In this document: in pieces, positions 13,784 through 19,905 of the stretch
How the letters are laid out: the number at the start of each line of letters is the position of its first letter
Numbering within the stretch: position 1 is the stretch's first letter
Assembly (NCBI GenBank): GCA_028275145.1
Contig: JAQCNG010000122.1
Span: 1 to 19,905, forward strand
Reading direction: 5' to 3'
Length of the DNA: 19,905 bases
Source: Halovenus sp.
GTDB taxonomy: Archaea; Halobacteriota; Halobacteria; Halobacteriales; Haloarculaceae
Notes under the pieces: model-generated
What the model saw: only the letters and a program-made list of their open reading frames with translations
The model's database searches: none
Told to the model about the DNA's origin: nothing
Translations under genes and position numbers: made by a program

Positions 13784-14281
13784 TCACCCCGCAGTGGTCG
13801 TTTCCTCGTATATCACCGCGTGGTCGACGGAGAGGCGGACGGTCACCTCGGAACCGTCTGTCAGGGCTGGTTCGTTCGTGCTCGCCAGTCTGATTCCGGC
13901 GCGCTCGCCGGCCCGCCACCAGTCGGGGCTCTCGCTGTTGAACGGTCCGGTCGGGCCGGCCCGGAACCCCTCTGTGGCGAAAAACGGCACCGGAGGCTGG
14001 TGGTCCAGTCGGGTCCCGTCTATCTCGACTGTCAGGTTCAGTCTGGACACGTCGAGTGTCTCTCCGCCCTCGTGTGTGAGCGCGACGCGGTCGGTCCCGC
14101 TGTCGACCGAGAGCGAGAGACTGGCAGACGGCGTCTCGTCGAGGTCCTGTGTCGTCAGGACCGCCCCCACCGAGAGCGCGAGAACAACTGTCACCCCCAC
14201 CAGCAGAATCGTGCCGAGAACGGGCGACACACCGCGCGCGTCCGCTGCGGTGGCAGAGTTCCCGGTCGTTGCGCGCACCAT
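13784..14281 (-). CDS. Archaeal type IV pilin-like protein (Pilin_N)
   Basis: A 165-residue protein with the archaeal type IV pilin N terminus. A short hydrophilic leader is followed by DARG-VSPVLGTILLVGVTVV, with PibD prepilin peptidase cleavage expected between Gly17 and Val18. A hydrophobic helix runs to about residue 43 and forms the pilus core in known pilins. The remaining 120 residues form a small beta-rich head with one N-glycosylation sequon (NLT) and a tryptophan-rich patch (PDWWRAGERAG). No pilus assembly ATPase, membrane platform or peptidase gene lies nearby, so it would depend on machinery encoded elsewhere. The start is taken at ATG 14281, the only Met that gives a normal leader; a weak AAGTAAGA lies near 14303-14310. 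Haloarchaea carry many such scattered pilin genes, used in adhesion. Confidence 0.85.
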   Translation of the reverse strand: MVRATTGNSATAADARGVSPVLGTILLVGVTVVLALSVGAVLTTQDLDETPSASLSLSVDSGTDRVALTHEGGETLDVSRLNLTVEIDGTRLDHQPPVPFFATEGFRAGPTGPFNSESPDWWRAGERAGIRLASTNEPALTDGSEVTVRLSVDHAVIYEETTTAG

Positions 14282-14343
14282 GCGCCCGGTGGTCGCCTCC
14301 TCTTACTTGAACGCACGTCTTCTGACCACGCCCGGGACCGTCG

Positions 14344-14529
14344 CTACATGTCGAGGCCGTAGTAGTACTTTGTTCCGAAGTACACGAACCACGTCATCCA
14401 GATTGTGAACACGGCAATCCAGACGGCGTACTGGAACACCGGAGACGGAACAACGAGGTACGCGAGCGCCAGGAGGGCAACGACACTCACGCCCGCGGCG
14501 TAGTCCCAGCGGTCGAGCAGGTCGAACAT
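14344..14529 (-). CDS. Small two-helix membrane protein (61 aa)
   Basis: A 61-residue protein starting MFDLLDRWDYAAGV, with hydrophobic segments at about residues 11-28 and 32-50 and an aromatic-rich tail (WFVYFGTKYYYGLDM). The frame is open further upstream, but the TATA box at 14551-14560 lies 27 bases before the ATG at 14529, and the residues upstream are not membrane-like. Function is unknown. It is divergent from another small membrane gene at 14650, with 120 bases between the two starts holding both promoters. Confidence 0.65.
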   Translation of the reverse strand: MFDLLDRWDYAAGVSVVALLALAYLVVPSPVFQYAVWIAVFTIWMTWFVYFGTKYYYGLDM

Positions 14530-14550
14530 TATCTGGCTGTTCTCGTCTCC

Positions 14551-14560
14551 GTGTAAAAGA
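14551..14560 (-). promoter_or_regulatory. TATA box of the 61-aa membrane-protein gene
   Basis: The minus strand reads TCTTTTACAC, centred about 27 bases before the ATG at 14529, predicting a leaderless transcript. Confidence 0.6.
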
Positions 14561-14618
14561 ACTGCCGACTGCCAAGGACTGTTTCGGCCACCTGAGCGTG
14601 GATACCGTTGTCCCGGTA

Positions 14619-14626
14619 CATATTTG
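14619..14626 (+). promoter_or_regulatory. TATA box of the gene at 14650
   Basis: CATATTTG is centred about 27 bases before the ATG at 14650. It supports that start over the in-frame upstream ATG near 14608, which lies before the TATA box. Confidence 0.6.
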
Positions 14627-14649
14627 TGGTCTCTGTCCATACTGCCGGT

Positions 14650-14913
14650 ATGTCTGTCGCAGCAAGGCTGTCAGCGTCGCTCGCTGATTTCGGGTCACGC
14701 TCGATCGTCACGCACGCAATCATGGCGATTGGCTTCGCCGGTGCAGTGGTCACCGGCCTGTTCGTCCAGGGACAGATCGGGCTGATTTCGATGGTCGCGT
14801 TCATCAACTTCACCGCGGGGATGTGGATCTGTCAGTCGGTCCACTCACTGGGCAACGCCACCCGGGACAGCGAGTACAACGGTGTCCTGATGGAGGTGCT
14901 GCGACGTGTCTAG
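14650..14913 (+). CDS. Small two-helix membrane protein (87 aa), first gene of a coupled pair
   Basis: An 87-residue protein. Residues 1-17 are polar or amphipathic. Hydrophobic segments at about 18-38 and 43-62 are followed by a 25-residue cytoplasmic-looking tail ending LMEVLRRV. I do not recognise the family. The start follows from the TATA box at 14619-14626. Its stop codon overlaps the GTG start of the next gene by 8 bases, so the two are almost certainly co-transcribed and translationally coupled. Confidence 0.65.
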   Translation: MSVAARLSASLADFGSRSIVTHAIMAIGFAGAVVTGLFVQGQIGLISMVAFINFTAGMWICQSVHSLGNATRDSEYNGVLMEVLRRV

Positions 14914-15118
14914 CGAGTCGGGACTCGATGTTGCCCGACTCGGTCGCACGCTCACGCTCATCGGGTTCGTCACGGCGGTGTTTCTGTTACTCGCGGTCAA
15001 CCGACTCGAGGGCGACGTTCGCCAGGTCGGTGTGGTCGTCATCGGTGCTGTCGCCTTTATTACCGCCATCGTCGGCTTCCTGATCGCCGCGGTCAGTGCC
15101 TTCGACGGTAACGTGTAG
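14906..15118 (+). CDS. Small two-helix membrane protein (70 aa), overlapping downstream partner
   Basis: A 70-residue protein beginning with GTG (MSSESGLDVARLGR) that overlaps the previous gene by 8 bases in another frame. Hydrophobic segments lie at about residues 13-32 and 40-65, with a charged loop (NRLEGDVRQ) between them. Both members of the pair have the same two-helix layout, so they may form a hetero-oligomer in the membrane. The gene ends one base before the convergent DUF302 gene, so the 3' ends of the two transcripts must overlap. Confidence 0.65.
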   Translation: MSSESGLDVARLGRTLTLIGFVTAVFLLLAVNRLEGDVRQVGVVVIGAVAFITAIVGFLIAAVSAFDGNV

Positions 15119-15119
15119 G

Positions 15120-15599
15120 TCACACGCCGCGCGCGCTGTCGGCGTGTTGCTCGATGTTCTCCCAGACCGTGGTCATCCGCTCGCCGGTTTTCTCGACGAG
15201 TCCCTCGACAGCCTCGTCGCGGCCATCGGGGGCACACCCCAGGTCGCGGATTGCCTTTGCCGCCGAGACGTGGTGGACGTGAACCTGCCCGTCGGGTGTC
15301 TCGTAGACAGCGGTCGTACAGGGGAGCATCCCGGCGAGTCGCTGGTCGATGGCGAGTGCGTCGTGTGCGACCTCGGGATGACAGACGACAATCAGTGCGG
15401 TCCGTTCGACCTGGGTCCCGAGCATCCCCTCGACCATCTGGTCGAGTCGGGTCAGTTTCACCGTCTCGAACTCCGCGAGTTCGTGCTCCAGTTGCACGAA
15501 CGGGACGGCGTCCTCGAAACTCAGCTCCAGCGTGGTGTGCATCGCCTCCCGGGCGGTCGGACTCGGCTCACCCGGCGGCGGTGCCGTCGAATCGCTCAT
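15120..15599 (-). CDS. DUF302 domain protein
   Basis: A 159-residue cytoplasmic protein with a DUF302 domain at about residues 22-130. Landmarks are the first strand HTTLELSFEDAV, the segment TALIVVCHPEVAHDAL (about 67-82), which matches the family CNP-like turn, and the conserved DQRLAGMLPCTTAVYE (85-100) followed by a DGQVHVHHV strand. The family is widespread, and its biochemical role is not settled to my knowledge; Cys73, Cys94 and the His pair at 109-110 could bind metal or sulfur. The frame is open upstream to 15812, but the ATG at 15599 is preferred because a T-rich TATA lies 26 bases before it. It is convergent with the membrane pair at 14650-15118. Confidence 0.82.
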   Translation of the reverse strand: MSDSTAPPPGEPSPTAREAMHTTLELSFEDAVPFVQLEHELAEFETVKLTRLDQMVEGMLGTQVERTALIVVCHPEVAHDALAIDQRLAGMLPCTTAVYETPDGQVHVHHVSAAKAIRDLGCAPDGRDEAVEGLVEKTGERMTTVWENIEQHADSARGV

Positions 15600-15618
15600 A
15601 CCACTCACTGTCTCGCTC

Positions 15619-15630
15619 GTAATAAAAAAG
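15619..15630 (-). promoter_or_regulatory. TATA box of the DUF302 gene (T-run may also end the rhomboid transcript)
   Basis: The minus strand reads CTTTTTTATTAC; the TTTATT part is centred 25-26 bases before the ATG at 15599. The T6 run also lies about 180 bases downstream of the rhomboid stop on the same strand and could end that transcript. Confidence 0.6.
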
Positions 15631-15808
15631 CTGGTGTCGACGACAGTTCCGGGTGAGCAAGGTACAAACCCGGCCGTCGAGGGAGAACCCCACGACGAAC
15701 CCGGTAGAGCGGCGACGAGTGCCCGCGGCGGCCGGTGTCGGCGCGGGCACCACCGGCACCCGGGGGAGTCCTCGGGACCGGTCGAACTGGACAGGGCGTG
15801 TCCTGTCG

Positions 15809-16477
15809 TCACTGTGCGGGCCGTGGTCCGACGTCACTGTCGGCCCCCGCCGGTCTGAGCAGATTGACCCACCCGGCCAGCAGACCGAGCAGGAGTCCGG
15901 TGAAGTGGGCGATGAGCGCGACCCCCTGGGAGGCAGTCGCGACGGTCACCACAGTCGCGAGTACGATGAACACGAAGTAGGTCACCCACCCCGGCACGTC
16001 CGCAACAGCGCCCAGTCCCGCGACGAGACGGTTGCTCGCGAGCAGATAGCCAAGCAGTGCAAACACCGCGCCGCTGGCACCCAGCACGCCGCCCGTCGCC
16101 GCGACGTCGACAACCGGGACGAACCCGACGACGTCGCTGACTACCGGGCTCTCCGCGAGGAAATCGCTCAGCACGATCTCCGCGACACCCGATACCATCC
16201 CCGTTACGAGGAAAAACAGGTGAAATCGCAGTCGCGTCGTCGCGGCGGCCACCGCGTAGCCAAACAGAACCAGCGCCACGGCGTTCGATATCAGGTGACC
16301 GGTGTTGGCGTGGGCGTAGACGCTGGTCACGACCGTCCAGGGGTTCTCCTGGAGCGGTGCCGAGAGTACGAACAGTCCTGTTACCGTGTCCACCAGACCC
16401 ACCAGAAACTGGAGCGCGAACACTCCAACAAAGACGACGAGCAGGTCCAGTATCGGTGACCTCGAGCGCTCTGTCAT
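15809..16477 (-). CDS. Rhomboid family intramembrane serine protease
   Basis: A 222-residue six-helix membrane protease that cleaves other membrane proteins within or near their membrane helices. The catalytic signature is complete: the HANTGHLISN segment gives His56, His61 and Asn65, GASGAVFALLGY gives the nucleophile Ser135 in GxSG, and AHFTGLLLG gives the general base His191. Hydrophobic segments lie at about 10-30, 60-80, 85-105, 128-148, 165-181 and 185-205, in the usual order. The substrate is unknown. The TATA box at 16501-16508 supports the ATG at 16477. The gene is divergent from a 28-residue single-helix micro-protein gene, and the two promoters are separated by an inverted repeat. 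Confidence 0.92.
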   Translation of the reverse strand: MTERSRSPILDLLVVFVGVFALQFLVGLVDTVTGLFVLSAPLQENPWTVVTSVYAHANTGHLISNAVALVLFGYAVAAATTRLRFHLFFLVTGMVSGVAEIVLSDFLAESPVVSDVVGFVPVVDVAATGGVLGASGAVFALLGYLLASNRLVAGLGAVADVPGWVTYFVFIVLATVVTVATASQGVALIAHFTGLLLGLLAGWVNLLRPAGADSDVGPRPAQ

Positions 16478-16500
16478 CGACTGTTACTAGTCACTCGACA

Positions 16501-16508
16501 AATATAAT
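16501..16508 (-). promoter_or_regulatory. TATA box of the rhomboid gene
   Basis: The minus strand reads ATTATATT (followed by TGTCG), centred 27-28 bases before the ATG at 16477. It is a strong, AT-rich TATA box. Confidence 0.7.
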
Positions 16509-16509
16509 A

Positions 16510-16526
16510 CTCCCGGATACCGGGAG
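16510..16526. promoter_or_regulatory. Inverted repeat between divergent promoters, candidate operator
   Basis: CTCCCGG-ATA-CCGGGAG is a perfect repeat with 7-base arms and a 3-base spacer. It lies immediately upstream of the rhomboid TATA box and 7 bases upstream of the TATA-like element of the micro-protein gene, so a dimeric regulator bound here could affect both directions. Confidence 0.5.
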
Positions 16527-16530
16527 CGAA

Positions 16531-16540
16531 AATCATAATT
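16531..16540 (+). promoter_or_regulatory. TATA-like element of the 28-aa gene
   Basis: AATCATAATT is centred about 28 bases before the ATG at 16564 and fits a leaderless mRNA. Confidence 0.5.
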
Positions 16541-16563
16541 CCCCCGGCCACATTGAGTTCTGT

Positions 16564-16650
16564 ATGAACAGTGACCAGTGGATCGCAATCTTCCTTGTTG
16601 TCATCATGGTCGTATCCGGCATCTCTATGGGTGCCGTTGCCGTCCTGTGA
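16564..16650 (+). CDS. 28-residue single-helix membrane micro-protein
   Basis: This tiny ORF encodes MNSDQW followed by one continuous hydrophobic helix (about residues 7-28) ending AVAVL, with no charged residue after Asp4. The case for a real gene is a TATA-like element 28 bases upstream, an ATG start, and a composition that is clearly that of a membrane helix rather than the Arg/Ala/Pro-rich translation of shadow frames. It is divergent from a rhomboid protease. It could be a substrate or modulator of that protease, or simply a small membrane protein. No family is recognised. Confidence 0.5.
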   Translation: MNSDQWIAIFLVVIMVVSGISMGAVAVL

Positions 16651-16657
16651 GTCAAAC

Positions 16658-16665
16658 AGTATAAC
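16658..16665 (+). promoter_or_regulatory. TATA box in the leader of the helicase gene
   Basis: AGTATAAC is centred 25-26 bases before an ATG at 16687. No comparable TATA element is found 27 bases before the helicase start at 16876 or before the alternative GTG at 16795, so this is the best promoter candidate for the helicase transcript. Confidence 0.5.
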
Positions 16666-16686
16666 GCACAGGGCTGTGACAGACAC

Positions 16687-16752
16687 ATGAGCGACCCGGG
16701 AGTGTCGGTTGTTCGGACAACAGGGGGGATGTCCAGTTCTGTCCGTAGATAG
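16687..16752 (+). CDS. Possible leaderless 21-residue ORF upstream of the helicase
   Basis: ATG at 16687 opens a 21-codon frame (MSDPGVSVVRTT, then GGMSSSVRR, stop TAG at 16750-16752). It is supported mainly by the TATA box 26 bases upstream, which would place the ATG at the very 5' end of the mRNA, the preferred haloarchaeal initiation context. It could be a leader peptide or chance. Overlapping short inverted repeats (16708-16721 and 16715-16734) lie inside it. Confidence 0.3.
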   Translation: MSDPGVSVVRTTGGMSSSVRR

Positions 16753-16793
16753 GTCGGGACCCACCGGACCGTCTCGCGGGGGTGTCGCCCGCC

Positions 16794-16818
16794 TGTGCTC
16801 GGAGATGTCCCGAGCACA
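16794..16818 (+). other. Hairpin-forming inverted repeat in the helicase leader
   Basis: TGTGCTCGG at 16794-16802 pairs perfectly with CCGAGCACA at 16810-16818 across a 7-base loop. The stem covers the alternative GTG start at 16795, which argues against using that codon. It may be a leader-RNA structure or a protein-binding site. Confidence 0.45.
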
Positions 16819-16875
16819 CACCGGGACGGAGCGGCCACAACGGACAAGCGTCTGCAGGCCAACCTTCTCCCAGGA

Positions 16876-19668
16876 ATGGGCGTGACCGAGCGGTTCGCAG
16901 ACGACCTGCCGTTCGACCCGGAGAGCACAGCGGTCGACGACGAGGCGGTGCTTGACCTGCTCGACCCGGTCGTCCAGGAGTGGTGGGTCGAGCAGTTCGG
17001 CGAGTTTGTCCCACAGAACGGGGGGTTTTTCACCCCACCGCAGAAGGAGGCGATTCCGCTCATCCACGAGGGAGAGAACGCGCTCGTCTGCTCGCCGACC
17101 GGCAGCGGAAAGACACTCGCCAGTTTCACCGGCATCATAAACGAACTGTTCGGGCGTGCCCGCGCGGGCGAGAACGAGCAACACACCGGGGAGAGCGAGC
17201 AGGTGGCCGGCGAACTGGAGAACAGCGTCTACTGTCTGTACATCTCACCGCTGAAATCCCTCGCGAACGACATCCACCGGAACCTCGAACTGCCACTCTC
17301 CGAGATTACGGAGACACTCGACGAGCGCGGCGAGTCGGTCGAGATACGCCACGCGATTCGCCACGGTGACACGAGCGACAGCGAGCGCCAGCGGATGCTC
17401 CACGAGACGCCACACATCCTCAACACGACGCCCGAGACGCTGGCTATCCTGCTGAACTCCCCGAAGTTCCGCGAGAAACTGCGGACCGTCGAGTACGTCA
17501 TCGTCGACGAGATTCACAGCCTCGCGGAGAACAAGCGCGGCACCCATCTGTCGGTGTCGCTGGAGCGTCTGGAGGCGCTGGCACACGGTTCGCCCACCCG
17601 TATCGGCTGTTCCGCGACGGTCGAACCGCTCGACACGATGGCCGAGTTCCTCGTCGGGTGTACGGACGGGACCGACCCGGAGCCGGTGCCCCGCGAGTAC
17701 GAACTCGTGGACACCCGGTTCGTCCGCGAGTTCGACATCGAACTCACCTGTCCGGCCGACGACCTGATACACACCCCGTCGGGGGTCATAAACAACCGGT
17801 TCTACGAGCAGTTACACGAGCAGATACAGGCCCACACGAACACACTGGTGTTCACGAACACCCGGTCGGGGGCAGAGCGCGTGTTGCACAACCTCCGCGA
17901 CCGGTTCGACGGGTACGACGAGGCAAACTCCGGCTGTCACCACGGCAGTCTCTCGAAGACACGCCGCGAGGAGATAGAGCGGGCGCTAAAGGCCGGCGAA
18001 CTGGACGTGGTGACCACCTCCACGTCGCTGGAACTGGGTATCGACATGCCACACCTGGACCTCGTGGTTCAGGTCGGGTCACCAAAGTCGGTGGCGGCAC
18101 TGCTCCAGCGTGTCGGCCGGGCCGGCCACCAGGTCGGCGACACGGTGACCGGCCGTGTGGTGGCGCTGGACCGGGACGAACTCGTCGAGTGTGCCGTGAT
18201 GCTCCGGAAGGCCGAGGCGGGTTTCGTCGACCGGGTGTTCGTGCCGGAGCGGGCACAGGACGTCGCCACACAGCACGTCTACGGGATGGCGATAAACGGG
18301 CCACGCCCGGAGCAGGAGATTCGGCGCATCCTCCGCCGGGCCTACCCGTACCGCCGCTACGGTGACCGGGAGTGGGAACAGCTCATGCGCTACATGACCG
18401 CCGACTACGGCGGGATGGAGGAAAAGAACGTCTACGCGAAAATCTGGCGGGACACGAACGACCCACCCGACGGTGAACACCACTACGAGGCGTTCGACGT
18501 CGGCGAGCGGCTCATCGGGAAGCGCGGTCGACTCGCCCGGGTCATCTACATGACCAACATCGGCACCATCCCGGACTCGTTTACCTGTGGCGTGCGCACA
18601 CGGTCGGGCGACGAGTGGGTTGGACAGCTCGACGAGGAGTACCTCGACACGCTGGAGACCGGCGACGTGTTCGTGCTCGGCGGGGACCGCTACGAGTTCC
18701 GCTACCGCCGCGGGTCGAAGGTGTACGTCGACCCCACCAGCGCGCGCCCGACCGTTCCCTCGTGGTTCTCCGAGCGACTGCCGCTCTCCTACGACCTCGG
18801 GCAAGAGATTCTGGCCTTCCGGCGGGCGGTGCTCGACCGTCTCGCGGCGGGCGGACGGACGGCGGTGCGGGTCTGGTTGCGGGAGAGCCCCCTCGACGAG
18901 CACAGCGTGCAGGCGATAACGCGGATGTTCGACCAGCAGGTCCGGTACGCCGGCACGGAGAGTGTGAGCACCGACGAACGGCTGGTTATCGAGGAGCAAC
19001 TGGACAAGGGGGAGTACCGACGACACTACTACGTTCACTCGAACTACGGGCGGCGGTTCAACGACGGGCTCTCGCGCCTGCTCGCCTACCGGTGTGCACA
19101 GGAGGCAAACGCGAACGTGGCCGTGGCGGTCGCCGACCACGGGTTCACGCTCTCCCTGCCGCTGAACCGGAAGGTCGACCTGGCCGGACTGCTCGCGGAG
19201 GTCGACCCCGCGGAGGTGCGGGCGGACCTGCGTGCGAGTCTCCAGGGGACTGACCTGCTCAAGCGGTACTTCCGCATCGACGCCACCCGGTCGCTGATGA
19301 TTCTGAAACGGTACAAGGGCTACGAGAAATCCGCCAGCCAGCAACAGGTCAACAGCGAGATGCTGCTCGGGTTCGCCGAGGACCTCGAGGAGTTCGCGGT
19401 CGTCGAGGAGACCTACCGCGAGATACTGGAGGACAAACTCCACGTCGAGGGAATCGAGAGAGTGCTGGGTGCGATTCGAGACGGCGAGGTGGAGGTGGTC
19501 TCGACACGGGTGGACTCGCCCTCGCCGATGGCGTTTGGCCTGGCGACGCTGATGGCCTCGGACGTCGTGCTCGCGGAGGACGAGTCCCGCGTACTCCGGG
19601 AGTTCCACCAGCGCGTACTCGACGAAATCGGGGGTACAGACGGGGACGTGGGCACGGAGGCCGACTGA
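16876..19668 (+). CDS. lhr: Lhr-family ATP-dependent helicase (DEAD/DEAH superfamily 2)
   Basis: A 930-residue superfamily 2 helicase of the archaeal Lhr type, much shorter than bacterial Lhr proteins of about 1500 residues. Motifs in order are FFTPPQKEAI (Q-like, 51-60), Walker A SPTGSGKT (73-80), motif Ia PLKSLAND (125-132), TTPETL (184-189), Walker B DEIH (211-214) and motif III SAT (246-248). Downstream are TNTRSGAE, TSLELGIDMPH and QRVGRAGHQ in the second RecA domain. The C-terminal half contains a winged-helix region and the DEAD/H-associated domain typical of Lhr. Lhr unwinds DNA and RNA:DNA hybrids with 3'-to-5' polarity and is linked to repair. ATG 16876 is preferred over the upstream GTG at 16795, which lies in a hairpin and would add residues with no match to the family core. 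Confidence 0.92.
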   Translation: MGVTERFADDLPFDPESTAVDDEAVLDLLDPVVQEWWVEQFGEFVPQNGGFFTPPQKEAIPLIHEGENALVCSPTGSGKTLASFTGIINELFGRARAGENEQHTGESEQVAGELENSVYCLYISPLKSLANDIHRNLELPLSEITETLDERGESVEIRHAIRHGDTSDSERQRMLHETPHILNTTPETLAILLNSPKFREKLRTVEYVIVDEIHSLAENKRGTHLSVSLERLEALAHGSPTRIGCSATVEPLDTMAEFLVGCTDGTDPEPVPREYELVDTRFVREFDIELTCPADDLIHTPSGVINNRFYEQLHEQIQAHTNTLVFTNTRSGAERVLHNLRDRFDGYDEANSGCHHGSLSKTRREEIERALKAGELDVVTTSTSLELGIDMPHLDLVVQVGSPKSVAALLQRVGRAGHQVGDTVTGRVVALDRDELVECAVMLRKAEAGFVDRVFVPERAQDVATQHVYGMAINGPRPEQEIRRILRRAYPYRRYGDREWEQLMRYMTADYGGMEEKNVYAKIWRDTNDPPDGEHHYEAFDVGERLIGKRGRLARVIYMTNIGTIPDSFTCGVRTRSGDEWVGQLDEEYLDTLETGDVFVLGGDRYEFRYRRGSKVYVDPTSARPTVPSWFSERLPLSYDLGQEILAFRRAVLDRLAAGGRTAVRVWLRESPLDEHSVQAITRMFDQQVRYAGTESVSTDERLVIEEQLDKGEYRRHYYVHSNYGRRFNDGLSRLLAYRCAQEANANVAVAVADHGFTLSLPLNRKVDLAGLLAEVDPAEVRADLRASLQGTDLLKRYFRIDATRSLMILKRYKGYEKSASQQQVNSEMLLGFAEDLEEFAVVEETYREILEDKLHVEGIERVLGAIRDGEVEVVSTRVDSPSPMAFGLATLMASDVVLAEDESRVLREFHQRVLDEIGGTDGDVGTEAD

Positions 19669-19798
19669 GAAATCTGCCCGGCGCTCCTGTCCCGATATGG
19701 GCCCTGTTCCGGCGCCCACCGACTGTCTGGCCTGTCAGGTAGCCGGGCCGTCGGGCGGTGTCGCAAGATAGATGAACAGCGGCCTACCACTGAGAGAT

Positions 19799-19905
19799 AT
19801 GAGCAACAGCACGCCGGAGACCCGCCGGTTCGACCCCGGCGAGATCGAGCCCCGGTGGCAGGACGCGTGGGACGAGGCCGACGTGTTCCACGTCGACGAC
19901 GACGC
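19799..19905 (+). CDS. leuS: Probable leucyl-tRNA synthetase, N-terminal fragment (cut by window end)
   Basis: Thirty-five complete codons beginning MSNSTPETRRFDPGEIEPRW and continuing QDAWDEADVFHVDDD. The pattern FDP-x-EIEPRWQ-x-W-x-x-ADVF is the start of class I synthetases of the Leu/Ile/Val group and is closest to haloarchaeal LeuRS as I remember it. ValRS begins similarly, and the identifying HIGH and KMSKS motifs are outside the window. A weak TATA-like CAAGATAGATG lies at 19764-19774. The 130-base gap after the helicase gene shows no other feature. Confidence 0.65.
   Translation, partial: MSNSTPETRRFDPGEIEPRWQDAWDEADVFHVDDD

Noticed and set aside
12536..14362. 608-codon plus-strand frame across the acyl-CoA dehydrogenase and pilin genes
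   Set aside because: It is antisense to two well-supported genes and their promoters, and its product has no domain signature.
16486..16491. Second ACTAGT, near the rhomboid start, as a Bat site
   Set aside because: It lies downstream of the rhomboid TATA box, at the transcript start, and lacks the flanking GG and C bases of the UAS pattern.
16795..16875. GTG at 16795 as the helicase start
   Set aside because: The codon lies inside a perfect 9-bp hairpin, has no TATA at the leaderless distance, and the added 27 residues do not resemble Lhr.
18079..19719. 546-codon minus-strand frame opposite the helicase
   Set aside because: It is a shadow of the Lhr coding frame with no features of its own.
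1..19905. Mobile element, CRISPR array or tRNA genes
   Set aside because: I found no transposase or integrase protein, no regularly spaced repeats, and no cloverleaf-like sequence with a recognisable T-arm.

Overview
The window looks like chromosomal DNA of a haloarchaeon (class Halobacteria). It is GC-rich and its predicted proteins are strongly acidic. Most genes have an AT-rich TATA-like element centred about 26-28 bases upstream of the start codon and no Shine-Dalgarno sequence, which is the leaderless-transcript pattern typical of haloarchaea. The gene content agrees: a halorhodopsin, a Bat-type activator, an archaeal type IV pilin, a Tat lipoprotein and an archaeal Lhr helicase. I see no insertion sequence, CRISPR array, tRNA or rRNA, and no gene-free gap longer than about 300 bases.

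Layout. Positions 46-3750 hold a DUF1028 protein, a VOC-fold protein, a membrane-anchored Mrr-type nuclease with a zinc ribbon, and a Tat lipoprotein. Positions 3887-8232 form the most distinctive block. It has two small membrane-protein genes, then a halorhodopsin gene (4880-5761) closed by a T-run terminator, another small membrane protein, and a Bat-like regulator (6232-8232) combining a receiver domain, a LOV-type PAS domain, a GAF-like region and a C-terminal HTH_10. Just upstream of the halorhodopsin TATA box is a sequence resembling the Bat upstream activating site of Halobacterium bop. This suggests a light- or redox-responsive circuit driving a chloride pump.

Positions 8368-12452 hold a membrane-anchored protein with several N-glycosylation sequons, an unknown soluble protein, an OLD-like AAA ATPase (minus strand), a small heat shock protein and a BsuPI-domain protein. 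Positions 12518-15599 hold an acyl-CoA dehydrogenase, a type IV pilin-like protein, three small two-helix membrane proteins and a DUF302 protein. Positions 15809-16650 hold a rhomboid protease divergent from a 28-residue single-helix micro-protein, with a perfect inverted repeat between their TATA boxes. From 16687 to the end come a possible 21-codon leaderless ORF, the Lhr-family helicase it may lead into, and the truncated start of what is probably leucyl-tRNA synthetase.

The best candidates for something new are: the Bat/halorhodopsin wiring; two unusual residues in the halorhodopsin (Thr in place of the helix F proline, Ser at the bacteriorhodopsin Asp96 position); a receiver domain with Glu in place of its phospho-acceptor Asp next to an apparently intact LOV domain; and the structured leader of the helicase. 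All calls come from reading the sequence without database searches.
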